Below are positions 15,376-23,128 of a stretch of DNA of 64,000 nucleotides, one piece after another; position 1 is the stretch's first letter; each line of letters begins with the position of its first letter. The position numbers were made by a program, and so were the translations under genes. The DNA is from Paenibacillus tepidiphilus (GTDB lineage Bacteria > Bacillota > Bacilli > Paenibacillales > Paenibacillaceae): NCBI RefSeq assembly GCF_008635795.1, contig NZ_VWRQ01000014.1:124001-188000 (forward strand). The letters run 5' to 3'. The notes below the pieces were generated by a model that had not been told where the DNA came from, did not search any database, and saw only the letters and a program-made list of their open reading frames with translations.

Positions 15376-17721
15376 TTACACGGGTACCTCCCGGGTCGCC
15401 TTCTCCATGTCCGTCTTGCACAGCGGGCAGGCCTTGGCGGACAGCTGCTCCTCGGACCCGTCCGCTTTGCGCCGTGTCCAGCCCTTGCAGGTACCGGCCT
15501 TGCACTTCCAGATATTCACAGTCTGCATCCTGGAGGCTGTCTGCGAAACAGGTGCGGCTCTGCCGGCCGCGTACCCGCCGCTGCGGCTCCGGGCCGGCGC
15601 AGGGCTGGCTGCAGCGGCCGGAGCCGCAGCGCGGAAGGCGGACAGCAGGAAGCGGGAGACCTCCGCTTTCTTGCCGTGATGGCGGGCCGGCGAGCTGATG
15701 AACAGCTCCTCGCGGGCCCGCGTCACGGCGACGTAAGCGAGCCGCCGTTCTTCCTCAAGCTCCGCCAATTCCGCACCGGCGGCTTTGGTCTGAGCCGCTT
15801 GCTGCGCCTTGGCGGCCTTGCGGTCCTTCAGCCGCTCTCCCTCCAGGGCGGAGCTATGCGGCAGGATGCCCTCCGACGCACCGATCAGGAAGACGACCGG
15901 AAATTCCAGTCCCTTCGATTTGTGAATCGTCATCAGGGCAATCCGGTTGCCCTGCTCCTTCAGGCCCGGCTGCCGGTTCAGCTCGTTGCGCCGGGTGATC
16001 TGGTCGATGAACTCGAGAAAGGCCGGCAGGTCGGCGAAGCGTTCCGCCGACGATTCCAGCTCATCAAGCATTTCCTTCAGCGTCTCGCGGTGCAGGGTCG
16101 CCTGATGGCGTTCGCCCGCTTCAATGAAATGGTCATAGAAGCTCGTCCGGATCCGGCGGATGGCCTGTACCGGGTTTCCCTCCTTGAGCTCGCGGATCAT
16201 GGTCAGGCGTTCGCGCAGCTTCGCCTCCCTGAAATCCTGCATGCCGGGCAGCGATAGCAGATGGATCAGGGGGCCTTGCTTCGCCCGCAGCGCTTCCTGC
16301 CTGCGGATATGCTCCATCCCCTGCTCGCGGTTGATGTACAGCGTGGGCAGGATGCTCTCCATCGCCGCGAAATTGCGCCGGTCGACCGACAGCCGCAGAT
16401 GATCCAGCACCGGAGCGATCAGCCAGTGCTCGTACAGCAGCTGGCCTTCTCCGTAGTCGACATAGGGAATATCGCGCAAGAGCAGCAGCTCCAGCAGCGC
16501 CCGGTTGCTGCTGGTGGTGCGGTAGAGGAGTGCGAAGTCACGGTATTCCCGCGCTTCCCGCTGCACTTCATTCACAATGTGCGCGATAATCTGCTCCGCT
16601 TCCTCATCCGCCGTCTGCGGGCGCAAGTACTTGGGCAGTCCGCCGCTGCGGCTGGCCGACTGCAGCGTCTTTGCCCGCCGGAGACGGTTATGGCGGATAA
16701 TGCCGTTGCCCAGTCCGACGATGGCCGGGCCGGAGCGGTAATTAATATCGAGCGTAATCACCTTGGCGCCCGGATACTGCTTCTCGAAGTCGAGAATGAA
16801 CTCGCTGCGGGCCCCGTTGAAGGAATAGATGGTCTGGTCGTCGTCGCCCACCACCATCAGATTCTGCTGCGGATGGGCGATCATCCGGACAAGCTCGTAT
16901 TGGAGCGCATTGGTATCCTGGAACTCATCGACCATCACGTACTGATACTGCTGCTGCAGCGCCTGAAGCAGCGCCGGCTGCTCCTGCAGCATCCGGTAGG
17001 CGAGCACCAGCACGTCGTCAAAGTCCATTTTGCGGTGGTCCAGCTTCCACTGCTCATAAATGTTCAGGATGGCCTTCATTTCCTGCTCGGCAACGGTACC
17101 TTCCGGTAGTTGCGCCGGCCCGCTCAGGTTCATCTTGCAGGAGGAGAGCAGGGCGAGCAGCGTTTCCGGCGGGTAAGCATCCTTCGGCAGACCGAGCTCA
17201 CGCATAATCTGCTTCAGCAGAATATGCTGGCGGCGGGTCTCGCTGAAGATCTCCTGCACGTAGCCCTGCCGCCGCAGTAAATACAGGCAGAACGAGTGAA
17301 AGGTCCGCGCCTGCAGTCCGGCTGCGGAGCCGGGGTGTACCCCGGGAAGCGCCGCGATCCGCTCACGCATTTCTGCCGCCGCTTTGCTGGAGAAGGTCAG
17401 CAGCAGCATCCGGCTTGGCGCGATGCCCCGGATAGCCAGGAGATATCCGGTCCGGGCAACCAGCACCGAGGTCTTGCCGGACCCGGCACCGGCCAGTGTG
17501 AGCAGCGGGCCCCGGTGATGACGAACGGCCGCGATTTGCGGCGGATTAAGCAGCATGCCGCCCTCCTCCAGCCGCCGGAAATAGGCAGCATCGCCATCCT
17601 CGGCCTGCACAGTCTCCCGGCTCGTCTGTGCGGCAGCTACCTGCGCCTTGGGAATATGCTCGCCGCTTGCACCGAGCGGTATATTATGAAACATAAGTTG
17701 GTTTATTGGGTTTACCTTCAA
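15376..17721 (-). CDS. UvrD/Rep-family ATP-dependent DNA helicase with C-terminal zinc finger
   Basis: 781-residue superfamily 1A helicase. Motif I is AGAGSGKT (about residue 80), motif II VDEFQDTN, motif III VGDDDQTIYSF, motif V TIHKSKGLEF and motif VI VAVTRAREELF. It unwinds DNA 3'-5' in repair or replication restart. The C-terminal 45 residues form a separate module with WKCKAGTCKGW and CPLC, a four-cysteine zinc knuckle, after a Ser/Ala/Arg linker. This layout recalls B. subtilis YjcD, a comparison from memory. The start is uncertain: TTG 17721 has AGGTG about 7 bases upstream, while ATG 17694 has no good site. Confidence 0.88.
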   Translation of the reverse strand: MKVNPINQLMFHNIPLGASGEHIPKAQVAAAQTSRETVQAEDGDAAYFRRLEEGGMLLNPPQIAAVRHHRGPLLTLAGAGSGKTSVLVARTGYLLAIRGIAPSRMLLLTFSSKAAAEMRERIAALPGVHPGSAAGLQARTFHSFCLYLLRRQGYVQEIFSETRRQHILLKQIMRELGLPKDAYPPETLLALLSSCKMNLSGPAQLPEGTVAEQEMKAILNIYEQWKLDHRKMDFDDVLVLAYRMLQEQPALLQALQQQYQYVMVDEFQDTNALQYELVRMIAHPQQNLMVVGDDDQTIYSFNGARSEFILDFEKQYPGAKVITLDINYRSGPAIVGLGNGIIRHNRLRRAKTLQSASRSGGLPKYLRPQTADEEAEQIIAHIVNEVQREAREYRDFALLYRTTSSNRALLELLLLRDIPYVDYGEGQLLYEHWLIAPVLDHLRLSVDRRNFAAMESILPTLYINREQGMEHIRRQEALRAKQGPLIHLLSLPGMQDFREAKLRERLTMIRELKEGNPVQAIRRIRTSFYDHFIEAGERHQATLHRETLKEMLDELESSAERFADLPAFLEFIDQITRRNELNRQPGLKEQGNRIALMTIHKSKGLEFPVVFLIGASEGILPHSSALEGERLKDRKAAKAQQAAQTKAAGAELAELEEERRLAYVAVTRAREELFISSPARHHGKKAEVSRFLLSAFRAAAPAAAASPAPARSRSGGYAAGRAAPVSQTASRMQTVNIWKCKAGTCKGWTRRKADGSEEQLSAKACPLCKTDMEKATREVPV

Positions 17722-17853
17722 GTTCCTGCACCTGCGCTTGCTTAAATTTTAGCCAAATTCAACTATACCACCGTGCTTCCCGGTCTGTATAGGCGCGCGG
17801 CGAATGCTGATAATGGTAACATTTTGACAATCGCTACCGGTTCAACAACTAAT

Positions 17854-17894
17854 GCAGACAGGCCGGTACCCTTTGGAGGATCCGGCCTGTCTGC
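17854..17894. terminator. Terminator-like hairpin downstream of the HAD gene
   Basis: GCAGACAGGCCGG pairs with CCGGCCTGTCTGC, a perfect 13-bp stem with a 15-base loop, just beyond the stop of the - strand phosphatase gene. It lacks a long T run. Confidence 0.6.
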
Positions 17895-17921
17895 GTGTAT
17901 ACATATAACATCGGTAGCCGC

Positions 17922-18785
17922 CTATGCCTTCTCCAGCAAATGCTTCAGCCCGGCGGCCACGCCATGCTCCTCATTGCTCAGCGTAATGAAGTCGGCCGTC
18001 TCCTTCAGAATCGGCGCGGCGTTCTCCATCGCAATCTTGTAGCCGGCCGTCTCGAACATCGGCAGGTCGTTGTAGCTGTCGCCCATGACGGCGACCTGCT
18101 CCGGCGCCAGGCCGTAATGCTTGGCCAGCTTCCCCACACCGGCGCCTTTGTTGGCGTCCTCATGATTGATTTCGATATTATTCACATGCGAAGCCGTAAT
18201 GATCAGTCCGGAAATCTCCGCAAAGCGCGTAGAGGCCTCTTTAAGGAGCTCGCGGTTCAGGGAGAAGGCCAGCACCTTGTAAATCGGGGTGTCTTCCCTG
18301 TTCCAGATCTCCTCCATGTTCTCCACATACGATACGGCAGCCTGTTGAAACTGCTTGTTGATCATCGCCTTCAGCAGCCAGGCCACCTCTTCCGGAACCT
18401 CATCGTCACTCAGCGAGGACAGCTTCTCCAGCCGGACACGCTTATCCAGTTCTACATATACATTATCCGCAGTGTATACCTCGTAGTATATTTCGGGAAT
18501 TTCATTCATCCAGCGCATGACAGGGGTAATATCCGCTTTGTCGAGCGGCTGGCTCGCTGCCAGTACTCCGTCTCCCAGCGTAACCATCGCTCCGTTCAGA
18601 CTGACCACAGGCATTTCCAGCTCAGCCAGCCGCAGCTGCCGCTCGGCGTCCATATAGGAGCGGCCGGTGGCAATCGCTACAATGTGGCCGAGGCCTTGAG
18701 CCCGGGCAATCGCTTCACGGTTCTCCGGGCTGATCATGCCCTTTTCATTCAGCAGCGTTCCATCCATATCCAGTGCAATCAGCAT
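17922..18785 (-). CDS. Cof-type HAD-IIB phosphatase
   Basis: 287 residues. The nucleophile/acid motif is DMDGTLLN (D7, D9), motif II is in IATGRS, and the motif III/IV end has GDSYNDLPMFE. These are cytoplasmic sugar- or nucleotide-phosphate phosphatases with a type IIB cap (about 85-205). ATG 18785 has AAGGAG 9 bases upstream; the longer frame to 18854 lacks a ribosome site. The substrate cannot be inferred. Confidence 0.88.
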   Translation of the reverse strand: MLIALDMDGTLLNEKGMISPENREAIARAQGLGHIVAIATGRSYMDAERQLRLAELEMPVVSLNGAMVTLGDGVLAASQPLDKADITPVMRWMNEIPEIYYEVYTADNVYVELDKRVRLEKLSSLSDDEVPEEVAWLLKAMINKQFQQAAVSYVENMEEIWNREDTPIYKVLAFSLNRELLKEASTRFAEISGLIITASHVNNIEINHEDANKGAGVGKLAKHYGLAPEQVAVMGDSYNDLPMFETAGYKIAMENAAPILKETADFITLSNEEHGVAAGLKHLLEKA

Positions 18786-18946
18786 GTTGTTGTTCTCCTT
18801 ATGTGGGTTCTCTCCCTTAAAAGGGATGCAGGCCGCCTGAATGTATTTTATCATTGATCTTGCGAAAATTAAAAACCAGTTTCATGAAACGGCCGAAAAA
18901 GAGTGAAAGCAAGACAATGGAAGATTTTTTGTTCACCGGGAGAGCA

Positions 18947-18955
18947 TGGTACAAT
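18947..18955 (+). promoter_or_regulatory. Extended -10 promoter of the DUF445 gene
   Basis: TGGTACAAT stands 29 bp before the GTG start, with a TTGTT-like element about 16 bp further upstream. Confidence 0.5.
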
Positions 18956-18983
18956 ATAGGGTAGGTAAGGGGGAAGATGCACT

Positions 18984-20225
18984 GTGAAATCCAGAAATTT
19001 AGCAACCATATCGCTGGCCGTGATGGCCTGCGGATTCTTGTTTACACTTTTTCTGCCGGACCACTGGTCCGTGGAGCTGCTGCGTGGCGGCTTTGAAGCG
19101 GGTCTGGTCGGGGGGATTGCCGACTGGTTCGCGGTTACCGCACTGTTCCGGCATCCGCTCGGCCTCAAGATACCGCACACCTCGCTGCTGCTCAAGAACC
19201 GGGACAAAATCGTCCAGTCGCTCATCTCCGCCATGGAGAACGAGCTGCTGAACAAAGCCAGCATCGAGAACAAGCTGCGCAGCATCCGCTTCGTCTCGCT
19301 GGGCAGCGGGCTGCTGCTGAAGCTCATGGCCCGTAAACAGGTCAGAGCCGGGATTCTGCGTCAGCTCGGCGATGCCGTGCGGCGGCTGCCGGTGGAGCAG
19401 GCGGTTCCCCATCTGCAGCGCGCCCTGGCAGGCTATATCCGGGATGCCGAGCTTGGCGCTCCCGCCGAGCAAATCGCCACAAGGCTCATGAACGACCGCA
19501 AGGATGTCGCCGCGCTGGACTATGCCCTGGACGGAATCGCCAAATGGAGCGGGCGTCCAGAGACACGGAGCATGCTGGGGCAGATTGCCGCAGGCAAGCT
19601 CGCCGAGGTGAAGCTCGGCGGCCTCAAAGGTATGGCTTTTCAGGCGTTCGTCGGGTTTATGGACGAAGATATGCTCGGAGAGATGCTGCAGGGAATGCTG
19701 ATCTCCGGTATCCGGGACTTTCAGGACGGGGATAATCCGCACCGCGAAGAGATTCTCCGGGAGCTTCGCGTTGCGTTATTCCAGCTTGTGAGCGATGAGG
19801 CGAAGCTCGGCTTGTTCAAAGCGTGGGCGGTGTCTGCCATACAAGAGGAGGGCACGGCAGTCTTTCTTCAGAGCCAGCTCGAATCGCTGCGCACCAAGGC
19901 GGCCGGCCTGATTGAGGAGGACCGGAACACCGGTGGCCGCAAGCTGTTCGCCTTATACGCCCTTCTGGTGCGGCGCATCGCCGCCGAAGAGGCGTGGGTT
20001 CAGGCCGCCGAAGAGAAGCTGCGCGGCTCCTTGATTACCTTTGTGACGGCGAACCATTACCGGATCGGCATCCTGGTCAAGGAGAACCTCGATCAGATGG
20101 ATGACGCTACCCTGGTGAATATGCTGGAGGAGAAGATCGGCAAAGACCTGCAGTGGATCCGCGTCAACGGTGCGGTCTGCGGATTTGCCGTCGGGCTGGT
20201 GCTTTCCTTGATTCAGATGATTTAA
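18984..20225 (+). CDS. DUF445-family membrane protein
   Basis: 413 residues. An N-terminal hydrophobic helix (about 8-25) is followed by the family's hallmark GGFEAGLVGGIADWFAVTALFRHPLG and IPHTSLLLKNRDKI, a long helical central part, and a C-terminal helix (about 395-412). The DUF445 family (YheB/YtjP-like) has no established function. GTG 18984 is preceded by AGGGGGAAG. It is a single-gene unit converging on the PII gene. Confidence 0.85.
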   Translation: MKSRNLATISLAVMACGFLFTLFLPDHWSVELLRGGFEAGLVGGIADWFAVTALFRHPLGLKIPHTSLLLKNRDKIVQSLISAMENELLNKASIENKLRSIRFVSLGSGLLLKLMARKQVRAGILRQLGDAVRRLPVEQAVPHLQRALAGYIRDAELGAPAEQIATRLMNDRKDVAALDYALDGIAKWSGRPETRSMLGQIAAGKLAEVKLGGLKGMAFQAFVGFMDEDMLGEMLQGMLISGIRDFQDGDNPHREEILRELRVALFQLVSDEAKLGLFKAWAVSAIQEEGTAVFLQSQLESLRTKAAGLIEEDRNTGGRKLFALYALLVRRIAAEEAWVQAAEEKLRGSLITFVTANHYRIGILVKENLDQMDDATLVNMLEEKIGKDLQWIRVNGAVCGFAVGLVLSLIQMI

Positions 20226-20236
20226 GAGTCGGAACG

Positions 20237-20300
20237 ACAAGAGGCGGCGTTCGCATCATCGGCCAAGATAGCCGGGATGCGGACGCCGCCTCTTTTATGG
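20237..20300. terminator. Bidirectional terminator between DUF445 and PII genes
   Basis: AAGAGGCGGCGT pairs with ACGCCGCCTCTT around a partly paired loop (GCATC / GATGC), and T follows on the + side. Confidence 0.75.
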
Positions 20301-20312
20301 TAAGGATAAGAT

Positions 20313-20639
20313 TTACAGTTGGTTTTTGCCGGTGCTGATCGTATAGGCTTCGAGTACAGGCAGCACAAATATCTTGCCGTCGCCGAAGGAGCCGTTCTCT
20401 CCGGTTCTTGCCGTTCTCATGATGATGCTGATGACATCGTCCTTCTCGTCGTCATTGACGACCATGACCAGCATTTTCTTGGAGATTTGGTTGTAATAGT
20501 TCGTGCCGACCTGAATCCCCTTTTGTTTGCCGCGTCCCAGCACATCCATCTTACTGATGGAGGGGAAGCCGGCCAGCATCAATTCCTCCATGACTTCATC
20601 CGTTTTTTCGGGTCTGATGATCGCCTTAATCATTATCAT
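20313..20639 (-). CDS. PII-family signal protein, NifI1-like
   Basis: 108 residues. The PII fold shows RPEKTDEVMEEL at the start, the T-loop region GRGKQKGIQVG and the C-terminal GDGKIFVLPV block with YTISTG. The T-loop carries no uridylylation tyrosine in the GlnB position, and the sequence is closest by eye to NifI1, the nitrogenase/ammonium regulator of archaea and Firmicutes. PII proteins sense 2-oxoglutarate and adenylates and bind partner enzymes or transporters. No nif, amt or glnA gene is next to it, so its partner is unknown. Confidence 0.8.
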   Translation of the reverse strand: MIMIKAIIRPEKTDEVMEELMLAGFPSISKMDVLGRGKQKGIQVGTNYYNQISKKMLVMVVNDDEKDDVISIIMRTARTGENGSFGDGKIFVLPVLEAYTISTGKNQL

Positions 20640-20811
20640 ACCGATGCACCCTTTCTACAGCGATTAATGTGTTGTAGGGGGTTGCCAAATCATGTTGGGT
20701 AAATAAATAACATCGTTTGTTAATGGCAACGCTTACAAATTGAGTATAAACTTAACTGCTGCGCTATCCAGCGACGAAGCTCACAAATTTCTTTTGACAG
20801 ATTGTCGCATA

Positions 20812-20840
20812 GGAGGGGGAAGCTGTACCGGGCCTCCCCC
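20812..20840 (-). terminator. Terminator of the glycosyltransferase gene
   Basis: GGGGGAGG pairs with CCTCCCC (read on the - strand) just past the stop codon. The T run is weak. Confidence 0.5.
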
Positions 20841-20842
20841 GC

Positions 20843-21943
20843 TTACTTGCCCAAGAGTGAACGGTACAGCTCCTCCATCTGCCCCGCCGTATGCTGCCAC
20901 TCGAACGAATACAAGGCATCGCTGCGCCCCTGCATACCGATTCTGGCCGCCAGCTGCGGATTCCGGGCCACCTTGAGCATCAGTCTGGCAAAAGGTGCGG
21001 CTTCGCGGTAACGCCCAACGAGATATCCGTTGCGGCCGGAGTCGATGATCTCGCGGATGCCCCCGTTGCTGGAGGCGATAACCGGCAGGCCGGTAGCCAT
21101 AGCCTCCACATTGACCAGCCCGAAGGCCTCGTGGCGCTGGGAAGGGCAGACGAAGCAGTCCGCAGCCTGGTACAGCTCGTGGATATGTCCGTGGGCCACA
21201 TTGCCGAGAAAAGAAACCCGGACGCCCAGCCTGCGGGCCAGCGCCCGGAGCTGCCGCACATAAGCCGGCTTTCCCTTGCCGGCAATGATCAGATGGGCGG
21301 GCAGCCGCCGCTTCAGCCGGTGCATGGCCCGCAGCAATACAGGTACTCCTTTACGCGGAATGACCCGTCCGACGAACAGCACCGTAAAGACAGGCGGCAG
21401 GTTGTAATGCCTGCGCAGGCGTTCCCGCTCCGCTGCAGACGCCGGTGTGAAGCGGGAGAGGTCTGCCCCGAGCGGGATGACGCGCAGCTTCTTCTCCACG
21501 CCGGGAAAGCGCCGGCAGAGCCGCAGCTGCAGGGAACGGCTGTTGGCCGCAATGCCGTCGGCCCGGGCCAGGCAGCCGGCAATCCGGACATGAGCGGGCA
21601 CAAAGGTCATGGAATGCAGGAAGAGCAGCACCGGGGTGTGGGGATGCCGGCGCTTGACGGCCGCCATCAGAAGCGGCCGGTTATCGATCTGGATCAGATC
21701 AAAGCTTTCATCCTCCAGAAATTCAAGCACAGAGGCCTCGTAGCGGGACGCGCTGCCTGCCGGCAACCGGATGATCCGGACCTGCTCTGCTTCACCCGAG
21801 TCAGAGAGTCCCGGCGCCTTTCTGCTTAAGATGGTTACCTTATGACGCCGGCCCAGCTTCCCGGCAATGGCCAGAATGCAAATCTCCACCGAGCCGTCTC
21901 CCGGCACCGGGAACTGCTCCGGTGCAATTATACAGATATGCAT
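20843..21943 (-). CDS. GT4-family glycosyltransferase
   Basis: 366-residue retaining GT-B transferase. The N-terminal half begins MHICIIAPEQFPVP, and the donor-binding half (from about 175) holds VLFVGRVIPRKG and the EX7E motif EAFGLVNVE. It transfers a sugar from an activated donor, acceptor unknown. The overall build and the C-terminal FEWQHTAGQMEELY recall CotSA of the Bacillus spore coat, so a role in coat or cell-surface glycosylation is possible. It stands alone, without other glycan genes. Confidence 0.85.
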   Translation of the reverse strand: MHICIIAPEQFPVPGDGSVEICILAIAGKLGRRHKVTILSRKAPGLSDSGEAEQVRIIRLPAGSASRYEASVLEFLEDESFDLIQIDNRPLLMAAVKRRHPHTPVLLFLHSMTFVPAHVRIAGCLARADGIAANSRSLQLRLCRRFPGVEKKLRVIPLGADLSRFTPASAAERERLRRHYNLPPVFTVLFVGRVIPRKGVPVLLRAMHRLKRRLPAHLIIAGKGKPAYVRQLRALARRLGVRVSFLGNVAHGHIHELYQAADCFVCPSQRHEAFGLVNVEAMATGLPVIASSNGGIREIIDSGRNGYLVGRYREAAPFARLMLKVARNPQLAARIGMQGRSDALYSFEWQHTAGQMEELYRSLLGK

Positions 21944-22033
21944 ACAATAGGCCTCCTCCGCTTGCCTGACGGATATAGTTACTACCTACCATATGCGGTC
22001 ATGCAGGCGGAAGTCACCGGGAGCGGAGGAATA

Positions 22034-22852
22034 TCAGACGGCAATTTGCTTGCTTGTGGCGGCAATAATACCGGCAATCTTCTGCTCCAGCTCCACGATC
22101 TTCTGTTTGTTCGCGGCAATCTGCTTGTAGCCGGATACGAGGGAGGACAGCGACTGCAGCGTCAGTTGCGGATTCTTCTTGCGGGTGGCGGCCTTGAAGT
22201 CGCTGAAGTCGGCAGACAGCCGCTTGCTGAGCGCTGAGGCTGCACTCTTCTGCGTCTTGATGGCAGCCTGCGGGCTGTCGATGGCAGCCAGTGTCTTACG
22301 GGCCGCGGCGACCTTGTCCGCGCGCCGCTGCTTTACGTCCTTCAACTGCGCTTCCTTGTCACGGATGTCCTGGCGGGCGGCCTGGACGAGCAGCTTCATG
22401 GCGTCCGCCTGGGTGCGGAGCACCGCATTCAGCGACTTGTCCTTCAATCCTTTAAGCAATGAAATCTGTTTATTCAGCGCGGCATACTGATCGAACAGCG
22501 GCTGGTACCGTTTCCTGGCATTCTCCACCGTAGCCGAAGCACGTGCGACCTCGGCCTGGCCAATCTCCTTGATCCTGGCGCGTACGGCAATCAGTGCTTG
22601 CGTGTTGCTGCCGTGCAGATTCCGGATCGTCTCCTCGCGCGCGTCATACTGCGCGTCAAGCACGGACAGCTCCTGGTACAGGCTCCGCAGCTTGGTTCTT
22701 GCGGAGCTGTCTGCCACAGCCGCCGTCAAATCGAAGGCTGCCTGAACCGAGGGCGTCAGGTCCGCAGCGGATGCCGATGCCGTTTCCACTGCTCCTACCG
22801 CTGCGATAATGAAGACCAGCAGTGCCAGCATGGTTTGCTTTAGCTTACTCAT
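22034..22852 (-). CDS. Secreted coiled-coil protein of unknown function
   Basis: 272 residues. A signal peptide (about 1-28, ending ASA) leads to an almost wholly helical mature protein rich in Ala, Lys, Gln and Glu with heptad spacing, including a long uninterrupted coiled coil between about residues 95 and 200. ATG 22852 has AAAGGAGGA 6 bases upstream. The gene has its own promoter and a leader hairpin. I do not recognise a family; a cell-wall or surface role is only a guess from secretion and shape. Confidence 0.65.
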   Translation of the reverse strand: MSKLKQTMLALLVFIIAAVGAVETASASAADLTPSVQAAFDLTAAVADSSARTKLRSLYQELSVLDAQYDAREETIRNLHGSNTQALIAVRARIKEIGQAEVARASATVENARKRYQPLFDQYAALNKQISLLKGLKDKSLNAVLRTQADAMKLLVQAARQDIRDKEAQLKDVKQRRADKVAAARKTLAAIDSPQAAIKTQKSAASALSKRLSADFSDFKAATRKKNPQLTLQSLSSLVSGYKQIAANKQKIVELEQKIAGIIAATSKQIAV

Positions 22853-22891
22853 TGCACTCCTCCTTTGGACTCTTCCTGTTACCGGCATAAC

Positions 22892-22940
22892 AAAAAAAGC
22901 ACCCGCAGCAAAGGCTATTCAGCCTTCGTTACGGGTGCTT
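22892..22940 (-). promoter_or_regulatory. Terminator-like hairpin in the leader of the coiled-coil gene
   Basis: On the - strand AAGCACCCG (22940-22932) pairs with CGGGTGCTT (22905-22897), enclosing AAGGCT / AGCCTT, and runs into seven T. It lies about 40 bases before the start codon, between promoter and gene, so it would act as an attenuator. The ligand or factor is unknown. Confidence 0.5.
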
Positions 22941-22969
22941 CCGCCGTAATACAGGAACTATTCCTCCAA

Positions 22970-22998
22970 ACTATAAAATAACCGTCACATCCAGTCAA
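22970..22998 (-). promoter_or_regulatory. Promoter of the coiled-coil protein gene
   Basis: On the - strand, TTGACT (22998-22993) and TATAGT (22975-22970) are separated by 17 bp. Confidence 0.65.
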
Positions 22999-23128
22999 TA
23001 TTTGCATTTTTAAATTTAACTTTTTTAATTGCAATCTTCGTTTCTTCCTAAGTTTACTTGTCGTATACTGGGGTAAGGACAACTGAGAGTCAGCATCCCA
23101 GCGGCTCGAGACGAGGAGGCTTTGTATA

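Noticed and set aside
15241..17109. Long + strand open frames opposite the helicase gene
   Set aside because: The - strand carries every UvrD helicase motif; the + frames have no domain content.
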